A DNA stretch of 13,940 nt from Oscillospiraceae bacterium (GCA_020024175.1 JAHHUB010000023.1:1-13940), one strand, 5' to 3'; shown: positions 1 to 6,863, counted from the stretch's first letter. A program made the numbers and translations. Notes: generated from the sequence alone by a model not told the origin.

Positions 1-197
1 TTCCAAGGACCAATCATAAAAGCTGCCATAAGAATTGCCACTCCGCTTAAATCCACTTTTAAAAACGGAGGCATAAATGGCAATGGAAATTCCACATACA
101 TAAGCAAAGTGGAAATAGCAGCAAAAAGTGCTGCTTTGGTTAAAATTGCCGCTTTTTGATTTTTAATAAGATGTGTGCTTACTGTTGTTTCTTTCAT
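1..197 (-). CDS. ribU: ECF transporter S component, RibU-like riboflavin transporter (N-terminal 65 residues, cut by window edge)
   Basis: This partial gene encodes the N-terminus of a membrane protein, probably the substrate-binding (S) subunit that captures riboflavin for an energy-coupling-factor transporter. The ATG is at 195-197, preceded by an AGAGG ribosome binding site 8 bases upstream. The 65 visible residues start with a polar stretch (about 1-15), then a hydrophobic helix (about 16-36). The FPLPFMPPFLKVDLSG-type stretch (about 38-53) is typical of RibU-like S components, and a second hydrophobic segment begins (AILMAAFMIGP). Placement directly behind an FMN riboswitch with its own promoter strongly supports riboflavin as the substrate. 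The rest of the protein lies outside the window. Other ECF S components share the fold, so the substrate call rests partly on the riboswitch. Confidence 0.85.
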   Translation of the reverse strand, partial: MKETTVSTHLIKNQKAAILTKAALFAAISTLLMYVEFPLPFMPPFLKVDLSGVAILMAAFMIGPW

Positions 198-205
198 ATT
201 AATTA

Positions 206-230
206 CCTCTTTCTTTTTAAGAGGCTGTTT
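206..230 (-). promoter_or_regulatory. Hairpin able to hide the ribU ribosome binding site, plus adjoining pairing segment
   Basis: In the transcript, CCUCUU (219-224) can pair fully with AAGAGG (206-211) across a seven-base loop. AAGAGG contains the Shine-Dalgarno sequence of the ribU start at 197. The six-pair stem would block ribosome entry. The CCUCUU arm is continuous with AAACAG (225-230), and the 12-base unit is complementary at 11 of 12 positions to the 5' flank of the FMN aptamer (460-471). The pairing is seen in the sequence; its regulatory role is inferred. Confidence 0.55.
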
Positions 231-263
231 AGTCTGGAAAATCTTTTTTTAAATTACTTTTGC

Positions 264-297
264 AATAAAAATCCCTCGATTTTTAATAAATCGAGGG
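264..297 (-). terminator. Intrinsic terminator in the FMN riboswitch leader
   Basis: The minus-strand transcript has a perfect 10-pair stem, CCCUCGAUUU (297-288) with AAAUCGAGGG (282-273), around a five-base loop. It is followed by AUUUUUAUU (272-264). It lies between the FMN aptamer and the ribU start, where an expression-platform terminator is expected. It should stop transcription when FMN is bound. It may also end read-through transcripts from the upstream rnhA operon. Confidence 0.88.
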
Positions 298-340
298 CGC
301 AACAAAACTAAATATATCAAAAAAGATACACCTGTAGAAT

Positions 341-466
341 ATTGTTTCTTCATTCCGGACTTTACCGTCGGTTGGGGGATCTAACCCAAATCTGCTTTCG
401 CTCGCGGACTCGTAAGGCAATGCTTCTTTACCGCCGGTGAGGAATTACACCTCGCCCTGAAACAGT
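341..466 (-). promoter_or_regulatory. FMN riboswitch (RFN element) aptamer
   Basis: This leader RNA matches the conserved FMN aptamer along its length. Reading the minus strand, it has AGGGCGAGG followed by a small GAGG/CCUC hairpin and ACCGGCGGU. Next come AGUCCGCGAGC, a CAGAUUUGG helix, ACCGACGGUAAAGUCCGGA, and the closing AUGAAGAAAC. The P1 closing helix is ACUGUUUC (466-459) with GAAACAAU (348-341), with one mismatch. It binds flavin mononucleotide and should lower expression of the downstream ribU-like transporter when the flavin supply is sufficient. A terminator (264-297) and a binding-site-hiding hairpin (206-224) follow, suggesting control of transcription, translation or both. Confidence 0.96.
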
Positions 467-485
467 CTCTTTAATTTTCAACAAA

Positions 486-514
486 ATTATAGCTTATTTC
501 GACTGATTTGTCAA
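486..514 (-). promoter_or_regulatory. Consensus housekeeping promoter for the FMN riboswitch-ribU transcript
   Basis: The minus strand carries TTGACA (514-509), a 17-base spacer and TATAAT (491-486). This is a perfect match to the vegetative sigma factor consensus (sigma-A type). The predicted start is near 479, about a dozen bases before the aptamer P1 helix. The -35 box overlaps the rnhA stop codon (511-513). Such a strong promoter fits a gene controlled mainly by the riboswitch after initiation. Confidence 0.9.
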
Positions 515-951
515 GAAAAAAATTTTCTGCTCTCCGCCACTGCCATATCATCACATCTCTCATTTTCAGGATGACCTGCATGACCTTTAACCCACACAAG
601 TTCACATTTATGTTTTTTCATAAGTTCCAGTATTTCCTGCCATAAATCAGAGTTTAATGCAGGTTTTTTGTCTTTTTTTATCCAGTTGTTTTTTTGCCAG
701 CCATAAACCCAGCCTTTTTCCACAGCGTCAATAAAATACTTTGAATCACTGTAAATTGTCACCTCACAGGGTTCTTTTAAAGCTTTAAGTCCCATTATAA
801 CTGCTGTAAGCTCCATACGATTGTTAGTAGTTTCCTTTTCTCCACCGCTGAGTTCTTTCACATAATCACCATATTTGAGAATGGTTCCCCAGCCTCCTGG
901 TCCCGGGTTTCCCGAACAGGCACCATCAGTAAAAATATTTATTTTTTTCAT
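511..951 (-). CDS. rnhA: Ribonuclease HI
   Basis: RNase HI is a cytoplasmic enzyme that cuts the RNA strand of RNA-DNA hybrids, such as R-loops and lagging-strand primers. At 146 residues the protein has the normal single-domain length. The active-site residues are all visible: D9 in FTDGACSGNPGPGG, E47 in NNRMELTA, D69 in YSDSKY, the catalytic-loop H124 in VKGHAGH, and D134 in NERCDD. These match the E. coli D10-E48-D70-H124-D134 arrangement. The ATG at 949-951 has only a weak binding site (GAUGGG region), and the gene starts 16 bases after the PAP2 gene, so translation may depend on coupling. It is the last gene of the cdaA-cdaR-dehydrogenase-PAP2-rnhA group. No terminator is visible after it. 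Confidence 0.97.
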   Translation of the reverse strand: MKKINIFTDGACSGNPGPGGWGTILKYGDYVKELSGGEKETTNNRMELTAVIMGLKALKEPCEVTIYSDSKYFIDAVEKGWVYGWQKNNWIKKDKKPALNSDLWQEILELMKKHKCELVWVKGHAGHPENERCDDMAVAESRKFFS

Positions 952-967
952 AAAAATATCCCATCTT

Positions 968-1801
968 CTAAGCTTTCATTTTTTTAAATATCCATGGATA
1001 AATTCCCACTGTAAATATTGATAAAACACCGTATTTAACAATGTACATATAATTATTTGTCATAGGCAGATATTTGCTCATAACCCAGTTTAAAGATAAA
1101 GTAAGTAAAAGTCCGAAGAAAAATCTGAAATTTCTGATAAATTTTGTCTTTGGCATTCCAAAATTAACAGCTTTTTTCTCTATGACAATTCCTAAAAAAA
1201 GTCCAAGACAAAGTCCATAAGATTTATAAAAATCCGCAGTGGGATTAAATAAAAATCCCAAAGTAAAAACAGCAGTAAGTACACCACTGATTAAAATTTC
1301 ATTTCTAATATATTCAAAAATTGCAGCAAAACCGAAAGGAAGCACAAAACCTATTACAATTCCCCATAGTACATCACTGGGATAATGGACACCAAGATAC
1401 AGTCTGGAAATTCCCACTGAAAAAACTACAATCACAGAAATAATTTTAAATGTCAAATTGCTTTTTAAAATATTAAGTGATGTAAAAAGAGAACTTATAT
1501 TTATGCTGTGAATACTGGGCATGGAATAACCTGTGGCAGTTTCTGTGCGAATACTTCTTATTCCCGGTTGTCCGATAGGTCTGGGTGCTCTTATAATATC
1601 TTTTGCTATATTTCCCATTGTTATGGAAGAAACTACTGATTCCATTACATAAATTCCTTTATTTTTATCCACACACCAATATATAAAAGCAATTACCGGA
1701 ATTATCAAAAATTCCTCACCCATCATAGTGATAAACTTAAAAATAATATCTGCAAATGGTGACACCATTTTTTGTATGAATTTTATTATTTCCAGTTCCA
1801 T
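968..1801 (-). CDS. PAP2-family membrane phosphatase
   Basis: This is a 277-residue integral membrane protein of the PAP2 acid phosphatase superfamily, probably acting on a lipid phosphate or diphosphate at the membrane. The three signature motifs occur in order: KX6RP (K67 to R74-P75), a PSxH motif (P95-S96-I97-H98) and SRX5HX3D (S132-R133, H139, D143). H98 and H139 are the expected catalytic histidines. The usual PSGH glycine is replaced by isoleucine. Several hydrophobic segments surround the motifs (about 29-42, 118-131, 144-165 and more towards the C-terminus). The tail beyond about 165 is extra relative to minimal PAP2 proteins. The ATG at 1801 has a clear AAGGGG binding site. The exact substrate, for example undecaprenyl diphosphate or phosphatidic acid, cannot be told from sequence. 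Confidence 0.88.
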   Translation of the reverse strand: MELEIIKFIQKMVSPFADIIFKFITMMGEEFLIIPVIAFIYWCVDKNKGIYVMESVVSSITMGNIAKDIIRAPRPIGQPGIRSIRTETATGYSMPSIHSINISSLFTSLNILKSNLTFKIISVIVVFSVGISRLYLGVHYPSDVLWGIVIGFVLPFGFAAIFEYIRNEILISGVLTAVFTLGFLFNPTADFYKSYGLCLGLFLGIVIEKKAVNFGMPKTKFIRNFRFFFGLLLTLSLNWVMSKYLPMTNNYMYIVKYGVLSIFTVGIYPWIFKKMKA

Positions 1802-1825
1802 TACATCATCCCCTTACTAATATTT

Positions 1826-3409
1826 TTACGGTCTGTAAATTTTCATTATTTCCTCTGCCACAGCTATTCCATCCATAGCAGCACTCATAATTCCTCCGGC
1901 ATATCCGGCACCTTCGCCGCATGGGTATAGTCCCTCTATGCCTACAGCACATTTAACTTCGTTTCGGCTTATTCTTACTGGTGAGGAAGTTCTTGTTTCC
2001 ACCCCTGTCATAACGCTTTCACCCATGGCAAAACCTTTTATTTTCTTATCAAAATTATAAAGTCCTGCTTTCATCATTTCCGTTATTTGTATCGGGAAAA
2101 TTTCGTTAAAATCTGCGTCTTCCACACCTATGGAATAAGTGGGCAAAACTTTCCCGAAATTACAGCCCTTTTTGCCTGTAAGAAAGTTTCCTACAGTCTG
2201 ACAGGGAGCCTTATAGCTTTTGGTGAGATTATAAGCCTTCTGCTCCAAATTTCTCTGAAATTTAATTCCGCTGTCCCAGTCTTTTCCAAAGTCATCTTCG
2301 TTTACCGACACCACAAAAGCACTGTTGGCATTTTTGCCGTCACGGAGATATTCACTCATTCCGTTAGTTACAATCCCGCCTTCTTCTGAAGATGAAGGTA
2401 CAACTACCCCTCCGGGACACATACAGAATGTATAAACGGCTTTTTCTCCCTGACGAAGTGAAAGCTGATATTCTCCCCTTGGCAGAACAGGATTTTTAAA
2501 ATTAGCACCATACAATGCCTTTTCCAAATCATCCTGCAAATGTTCTATACGCACTCCCACTGAAAAAGGCTTGTTTTGTATAAACACACCTCTGTCAAAT
2601 AGTGTTTTAAAAGTATCTCTGGCACTGTGTCCCAAAGCTAAAACTACATTTTCTGCTTCATGCCAGCTATTGCTGAATTTAATTTCGGAAATTCTTCCGT
2701 TTTTTATCTTTATATCCTGAAGTTCTGTGGAAAAAAGCACTTTTCCTCCAAGAGATGTAATTTCTTCTCTGATGTTTTTTACAACATTTCTGAGAATATC
2801 CGTGCCGATATGAGGTTTAGCTTTGTAGAGTATATCTTTGGGAGCTCCGCATTTTACAAATTCTTTTAAAATGTATCCGGTAAAAGGACTTTTTACTCGA
2901 CAGGTGAGTTTACCATCAGAAAAAGTTCCGGCACCCCCTTCGCCAAACTGCACATTTGAAGTGGGATTTAATTTACCGCTGTGCCAAAATTCGGATACGG
3001 ATTTTATTCTCTCCTCTACTGGTTGTCCTCTTTCAATAATAATAGGTTTATATCCCATTTGAGCCAAAGTAAGTCCTGCAAACATTCCTGCTGGGCCGAA
3101 TCCTATAATATAGGGAGAAGAAGATATTTTCTTCTCCCCCACTTCAAATTTTATTTCTTCATCGGGAATATATTTTACATCCAAATTTGAAAGTTTATCA
3201 CAGATTTTTTTTTCATCACCTAAAATTTTTGCCGAAACACTGTAAACCATTTTCATATTATCCTGTTTGCGGGCATCAAGTGAAGTTTTGGCTATACCGA
3301 TATATTCTATATCACTTTCCGAAATTCTCAGAATCTTAACAGCTTTTTTTATGGCATTTTCTTTAGGTTCTTCCGGTTTTAATTTTATGTTGTTTACTGT
3401 AAGCGACAT
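1826..3409 (-). CDS. FAD-dependent dehydrogenase (COG2509-type NAD(P)/FAD-dependent oxidoreductase)
   Basis: This is a 527-residue flavoprotein of the uncharacterised COG2509-like family. After an N-terminal domain of about 95 residues there is a dinucleotide-binding motif, IIGFGPAGMFAG (about 101-112), followed by the IIIERG strand end (123-128). A family-typical GEGGAGTFSDGKL motif lies at 156-168. Near the C-terminus, CGEGAGYAGGI (497-507) is the second FAD-contacting segment. The substrate is unknown. The frame is open upstream to 3463, but that would overlap cdaR. The ATG at 3407-3409 has an AAGGA binding site (3416-3420) at good spacing inside the last cdaR codons and begins two bases after the cdaR stop, so I chose it. 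The tight spacing implies co-transcription and translational coupling with cdaR. Confidence 0.9.
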   Translation of the reverse strand: MSLTVNNIKLKPEEPKENAIKKAVKILRISESDIEYIGIAKTSLDARKQDNMKMVYSVSAKILGDEKKICDKLSNLDVKYIPDEEIKFEVGEKKISSSPYIIGFGPAGMFAGLTLAQMGYKPIIIERGQPVEERIKSVSEFWHSGKLNPTSNVQFGEGGAGTFSDGKLTCRVKSPFTGYILKEFVKCGAPKDILYKAKPHIGTDILRNVVKNIREEITSLGGKVLFSTELQDIKIKNGRISEIKFSNSWHEAENVVLALGHSARDTFKTLFDRGVFIQNKPFSVGVRIEHLQDDLEKALYGANFKNPVLPRGEYQLSLRQGEKAVYTFCMCPGGVVVPSSSEEGGIVTNGMSEYLRDGKNANSAFVVSVNEDDFGKDWDSGIKFQRNLEQKAYNLTKSYKAPCQTVGNFLTGKKGCNFGKVLPTYSIGVEDADFNEIFPIQITEMMKAGLYNFDKKIKGFAMGESVMTGVETRTSSPVRISRNEVKCAVGIEGLYPCGEGAGYAGGIMSAAMDGIAVAEEIMKIYRP

Positions 3410-3411
3410 TA

Positions 3412-4665
3412 TTATTCCTTTTCTTTGATATTTATAATAACCTGTTGATTTCCGTTTGCCCAAACAAGTCCCTTAGATGGAGCATAAATTGTAACAGGTG
3501 CTTTTATTTTACCCACTACAAAATCCAAATCGGAAACATCTATTTCAGCCACAATATCATCAGATGTCATCATTTCCAAAACATCCTCGTTACCAACCAT
3601 AGTAACATTGTTGATTTTTGAGGTAACTACACTTATATCATATTTTGCCGGAGGATTTACTATTTTGAAATTATCCACTGTAAATTTCTTAGTACCCATA
3701 TTTGTCATATCAAAATCCACTACAACATTTTCAATATTTTCAATATTTACATATCCGGGCATTAAGCTTACATTATAAGAGTAGATACTTTGAGTGTTAA
3801 GCTCCTTTATATCAACATAGCCGAGATTGATTTCTGTGTAATTGTCAATGGAATCCACAGGACCTGCTACTGTAATTGTTTCATTTGACAATGTGTACTG
3901 AAGTTTATCTATCGGGAAATTCTTAGGCACATTGAGAAAACTTACTTTGACCGGAACTTCCTTGGTTTTTAAAACAGGTATGGTAACATCGGCTGAAGTG
4001 GCATCCAAATTAATATGAGATGTATCAACTATATTACCTTCTTTATCTAAAAGTACTATCTTACCTTTAGATGTTTCGGTTTTTTCCAATGTGTAGTTAA
4101 GTTCCAAATCCACCACAGCACGGCTGACTTTTGCCACATCTATTTCAGGACCTGTTATAACAACTTCGGAGGGAGATATAGTTTCATTTTCCAGATAATA
4201 TCCCTGAGGAATGGTAACACCGCTTAAATTTAATTCCACCGGTAAATGTTTTGTAGTAAGCCTGTCAACTTTTATTTTTATGGTTTCTGGTTTAATAGAC
4301 ATAACTTTAAAGCCTTTGTTGTTTACATCTATCCCCTCAAGTCTTAAATCATATACACCGGGAGAACTTATATTTGAAAGCTGTGCTGAAATTTTTATAT
4401 CATCATTTTCCAAATTTCCCAGTATATATGCTTCACCCTGTACTTCAACATTTACATATTCCTGTTTTTCTTTAATAACACTGAGTCCCAATGAACCCAG
4501 TACGCTTCCCTCCACATCTATAGATACAGGTATACCTTTTCTCAGCACTTTTGAATCTGTATCTATGGCACTTCTGACAATGAACCATCCCAATATTGCA
4601 ATTATAAGGGAAACTATTGCCAAAAATAAATTATCATCAAAAATTGATGTTTTTTTCTTATTCAT
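3412..4665 (-). CDS. cdaR: CdaR, YbbR-domain regulator of diadenylate cyclase
   Basis: This 417-residue protein has a short charged N-terminus, one membrane-spanning segment (about 13-30) and a long extracytoplasmic part. That part is built from about four YbbR-type beta-rich repeats (roughly 45-135, 138-230, 233-320 and 328-415), with recurring VxVxG/VTGP-like strands. In characterised Firmicutes, CdaR binds CdaA at the membrane and modulates c-di-AMP synthesis. Its ATG follows the cdaA stop codon directly (TAA then ATG) with a strong GGAGG site inside cdaA, so translation is almost certainly coupled. The next gene starts two bases after its stop. Family membership is clear; the direction of regulation in this organism is not visible. 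Confidence 0.93.
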   Translation of the reverse strand: MNKKKTSIFDDNLFLAIVSLIIAILGWFIVRSAIDTDSKVLRKGIPVSIDVEGSVLGSLGLSVIKEKQEYVNVEVQGEAYILGNLENDDIKISAQLSNISSPGVYDLRLEGIDVNNKGFKVMSIKPETIKIKVDRLTTKHLPVELNLSGVTIPQGYYLENETISPSEVVITGPEIDVAKVSRAVVDLELNYTLEKTETSKGKIVLLDKEGNIVDTSHINLDATSADVTIPVLKTKEVPVKVSFLNVPKNFPIDKLQYTLSNETITVAGPVDSIDNYTEINLGYVDIKELNTQSIYSYNVSLMPGYVNIENIENVVVDFDMTNMGTKKFTVDNFKIVNPPAKYDISVVTSKINNVTMVGNEDVLEMMTSDDIVAEIDVSDLDFVVGKIKAPVTIYAPSKGLVWANGNQQVIINIKEKE

Positions 4666-5577
4666 TTACTTTGTTTCCTCCTTGCCAATGTTATTGTTAT
4701 TATTGTTGTTATTGTTGGTTTTGTTCTTTTTAGTTCTTGAAAAATTCTTTTTGCTGCTTTGTTTATCCTGATCGAAAACTATAAGCTCCGATCTCAATTT
4801 TGAAGCAAGCTGTTCCGGAGTAAGTCCTCTTATCAGTCTTCCGTTTTGAGCTACTGTTATTACTCCTGTTTCTTCTGATACAACAACTACTATGGCATCG
4901 GAGTTTTCACTCATTCCCAAAGCTGATCTGTGTCTTGTACCAAGTTCGTTACTGATTGTATAGTTTTCGGAAAGGGGAAGGAAACAGCCGCCTGCATATA
5001 TTCTTCCATCTCGTACAATCATGGCACCGTCATGCAAAGGTGAATTTACAAAAAACAAATTTCCGATAAGTTCCACACTGGGAGTTGCATCAACCACAGT
5101 ACCTGTTTTAATAATTTCACCCAATTTTGTTTTTCTTTCAAATACTATCAACGCACCTGTTTTCTTTTTGGAAAGTATACCACAAGCTTCTGCAAATATG
5201 TTAATAGCTTTTTTCAGCATAACTACATCTTTAACTTCATTTTGCTGTGAAAAGAAATTTAATGATGAAAAATCACTTCTTCCCATATGTTCCAATGCTT
5301 TTCTAAGTTCCGGCTGAAACAGTACCAAAAGTGCCAAAAGTCCAACTTGAAGTACACTTTTCAGTAAAAAACTGATAGTTTTAAGTTCCAGCGTATTAGC
5401 GATAAAATAAAACAAAAGTATACCCACTATACCTTTCATAAGCTGCATAGCCCGTGTTTCTCTCAAAAGTTTTATGAGCTGATATACCAAAACAGCTACC
5501 AATAGTATATCCAATATATCAAAAAATGTTATGGAACGGATTATACCTGTAAAATCGTATAAATTCTGTGAAAACAT
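4666..5577 (-). CDS. cdaA: CdaA, membrane-bound diadenylate cyclase
   Basis: CdaA joins two ATP molecules into cyclic di-AMP, a second messenger that controls potassium and osmotic balance and cell-wall homeostasis. The 303-residue protein has three N-terminal hydrophobic helices (about 21-37, 46-62 and 68-88), a coiled linker, and a DisA_N cyclase domain (about 118-268). The catalytic DGA motif is at 183-185 (SPLHDGAMIVRDG) and the GTRHRSA motif at 213-219, both intact. The tail after about 270 is basic and ends with nine consecutive asparagines (288-296), making the protein longer than the roughly 273-residue B. subtilis enzyme. The ATG at 5577 has an AAGGAG site nine bases away. It is the first gene of a five-gene co-directional group. 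The usual third partner, glmM, is not in the window. Confidence 0.96.
   Translation of the reverse strand: MFSQNLYDFTGIIRSITFFDILDILLVAVLVYQLIKLLRETRAMQLMKGIVGILLFYFIANTLELKTISFLLKSVLQVGLLALLVLFQPELRKALEHMGRSDFSSLNFFSQQNEVKDVVMLKKAINIFAEACGILSKKKTGALIVFERKTKLGEIIKTGTVVDATPSVELIGNLFFVNSPLHDGAMIVRDGRIYAGGCFLPLSENYTISNELGTRHRSALGMSENSDAIVVVVSEETGVITVAQNGRLIRGLTPEQLASKLRSELIVFDQDKQSSKKNFSRTKKNKTNNNNNNNNNIGKEETK
4690..4716 (-). repeat. Trinucleotide repeat coding for nine asparagines
   Basis: Nine consecutive AAT/AAC codons encode an uninterrupted asparagine tract at residues 288-296 of CdaA. The block lies in the nonconserved tail after the cyclase domain and just upstream of the cdaR binding site. 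Length change in whole triplets would keep the frame, so the tract could vary between strains without harming the catalytic domain. Confidence 0.85.
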
Positions 5578-5594
5578 ATATTTTTTCTCCTTTG

Positions 5595-5623
5595 TATTAA
5601 AAGTGAACTTTTAATATATGATA
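5595..5623 (-). promoter_or_regulatory. Possible promoter -10 element and perfect inverted repeat upstream of cdaA
   Basis: The 76-base gap before cdaA holds a perfect inverted repeat, TATTAAAAG (5595-5603) and CTTTTAATA (5608-5616), with a four-base centre. Directly upstream on the minus strand is TGTTATCAT, which resembles an extended -10 element (hexamer 5618-5623). No good -35 box is seen at normal spacing. The predicted transcription start would fall in the inverted repeat, so the repeat could be an operator or a 5'-end hairpin. The repeat is seen directly; promoter and operator roles are inferred. Confidence 0.35.
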
Positions 5624-5653
5624 ACACATTTATTCCATAATTCATATAGTTTT

Positions 5654-6787
5654 TTAATTTTTTTCTAATAATTTTCCCAATTTTAATACTTCATCCTTAT
5701 TATTAAAACATCCAAACACTGCTCTTACAGCTCCATAGTCAGATGTACCTGCTTTTTTATGGGCAAGTGGTGAGCAATGCAGTCCTCCTCTTAAACAAAA
5801 ACCTTTATCTCCGAGTTTTGCACAAAGATCCTCGGAATAAATACCTTTAACATTAAAAGTAACCATAGGCATAGCTTCTCCGATTTTTGGGTAATCAGAA
5901 TAAATTATTATATTTTTATTTCGTGAAATAATATCATATAAATTTTGTGCAAGTTTCATCTCATGTTCATAAATTCTGTTCATACCTACTTTATTAATAT
6001 AATCCAGTCCTCCGCCCAAACACATTATTCCCAAAGTATTGACAGTTCCGCATTCCAGTCTGTCCGGTGTAAAATCTGGATAATCAAGACTAAAAGACAT
6101 ACTGCCTGTACCGCCCACTCTGGCAGGTTTTAAAAGTTCACCCTTATCAGTGATTAAAACTCCTACTCCGGTAGTCCCAAGTAAACTTTTATGCCCCGCC
6201 AAACAGAGAAAATCTATGCAGTATTTTTTCATATCTATTGGTAAAAGTCCTCCGCTTTGAGCCCCGTCAACCATGTAAAGTATATCATTATCATGACAGG
6301 CTTTCCCGATTTTTTCTATTGGCATAACCTTGCCCAAAACATTTGAGGCATGAGTAGTTATAACCAATTTTGTATTAGATCTCATTTTACTTTTTATACT
6401 TTCAACTGTAAGATTATCATTTTCAAAGGTTTCCGCAACATCATAAGTTATAATACCCTCTTTTGCCAAACGATAAATAGGTCTTGCTACTGCATTATGC
6501 TCCATATCTGATATAATAGCATGATCTCCTTTTTTTAAATATCCGTTTATAACCATATTGCAGGCATCAGTACAGTTATATGTGAAAATTATATTTTCCT
6601 CATTATCTGTTTTAAACATATTTTTAAGTTTAGTTCTCACTTCAAATATTTTTTCTGCTGTTTTAACAGAAAGAGTGTATCCCCCTCTGCCTGGATTTCC
6701 TCCGTATTTATAAAAATATTCATCTGCCGCATTTTTAACCATAGCGGGTTTGGGAAATGATGTAGCTCCATTGTCAAAATATATCAT
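5654..6787 (-). CDS. Class V aminotransferase-fold PLP enzyme, cysteine desulfurase/selenocysteine lyase-like
   Basis: This 377-residue enzyme belongs to the PLP-dependent family of cysteine desulfurases and selenocysteine lyases. It resembles the short-N-terminus subgroup typified by EF2568 of Enterococcus. It starts with MIYFDNGATSFPKP, and has the H97 segment (SDMEHNAV), D174 in VDGAQSGG, the Schiff-base lysine K200 in LAGHKSLLGTTG, and a cysteine (C338) in RGGLHCSPLAHK where the sulfur- or selenium-accepting residue is expected. The ATG at 6787 has a GGAGG site (6794-6798). The upstream neighbour encodes a DUF3343 protein, annotated in Pfam as a putative Se/S carrier, which suggests this enzyme feeds sulfur or selenium to that carrier. 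A hairpin with a U-rich tail separates the two genes. Whether it prefers cysteine or selenocysteine cannot be read from sequence. Confidence 0.88.
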   Translation of the reverse strand: MIYFDNGATSFPKPAMVKNAADEYFYKYGGNPGRGGYTLSVKTAEKIFEVRTKLKNMFKTDNEENIIFTYNCTDACNMVINGYLKKGDHAIISDMEHNAVARPIYRLAKEGIITYDVAETFENDNLTVESIKSKMRSNTKLVITTHASNVLGKVMPIEKIGKACHDNDILYMVDGAQSGGLLPIDMKKYCIDFLCLAGHKSLLGTTGVGVLITDKGELLKPARVGGTGSMSFSLDYPDFTPDRLECGTVNTLGIMCLGGGLDYINKVGMNRIYEHEMKLAQNLYDIISRNKNIIIYSDYPKIGEAMPMVTFNVKGIYSEDLCAKLGDKGFCLRGGLHCSPLAHKKAGTSDYGAVRAVFGCFNNKDEVLKLGKLLEKN

Positions 6788-6800
6788 AAAATACCTCCAT

Positions 6801-6852
6801 AAAAATAAAAAGAGAAATGAAGAATTTTATTTTTCATTCTTCATTTCTCTTT
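6801..6852 (-). terminator. Terminator-like hairpin between the DUF3343 gene and the desulfurase-like gene
   Basis: A 17-pair perfect stem is formed by 6836-6852 and 6809-6825 around a ten-base loop. In the minus-strand transcript it is followed by a U-rich stretch, roughly UUUUAUUUUUA (6810-6800). The stem is long but AT-rich. It starts about a dozen bases after the DUF3343 stop and ends just before the desulfurase ribosome binding site, leaving no room for a promoter afterwards. It is therefore either a leaky terminator or an attenuator that sets the expression ratio of the two genes. Confidence 0.65.
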
Positions 6853-6863
6853 CCGTTTAAATT

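Noticed and set aside
3410..3463. Upstream extension of the FAD-dependent dehydrogenase by 18 residues
   Set aside because: It would overlap the cdaR coding region. The ATG at 3409 has a well-placed AAGGA site and matches the tight-coupling pattern of the operon.
5578..5653. A c-di-AMP or other riboswitch in front of cdaA
   Set aside because: The gap is only 76 bases and holds a simple inverted repeat, with none of the conserved riboswitch core motifs.
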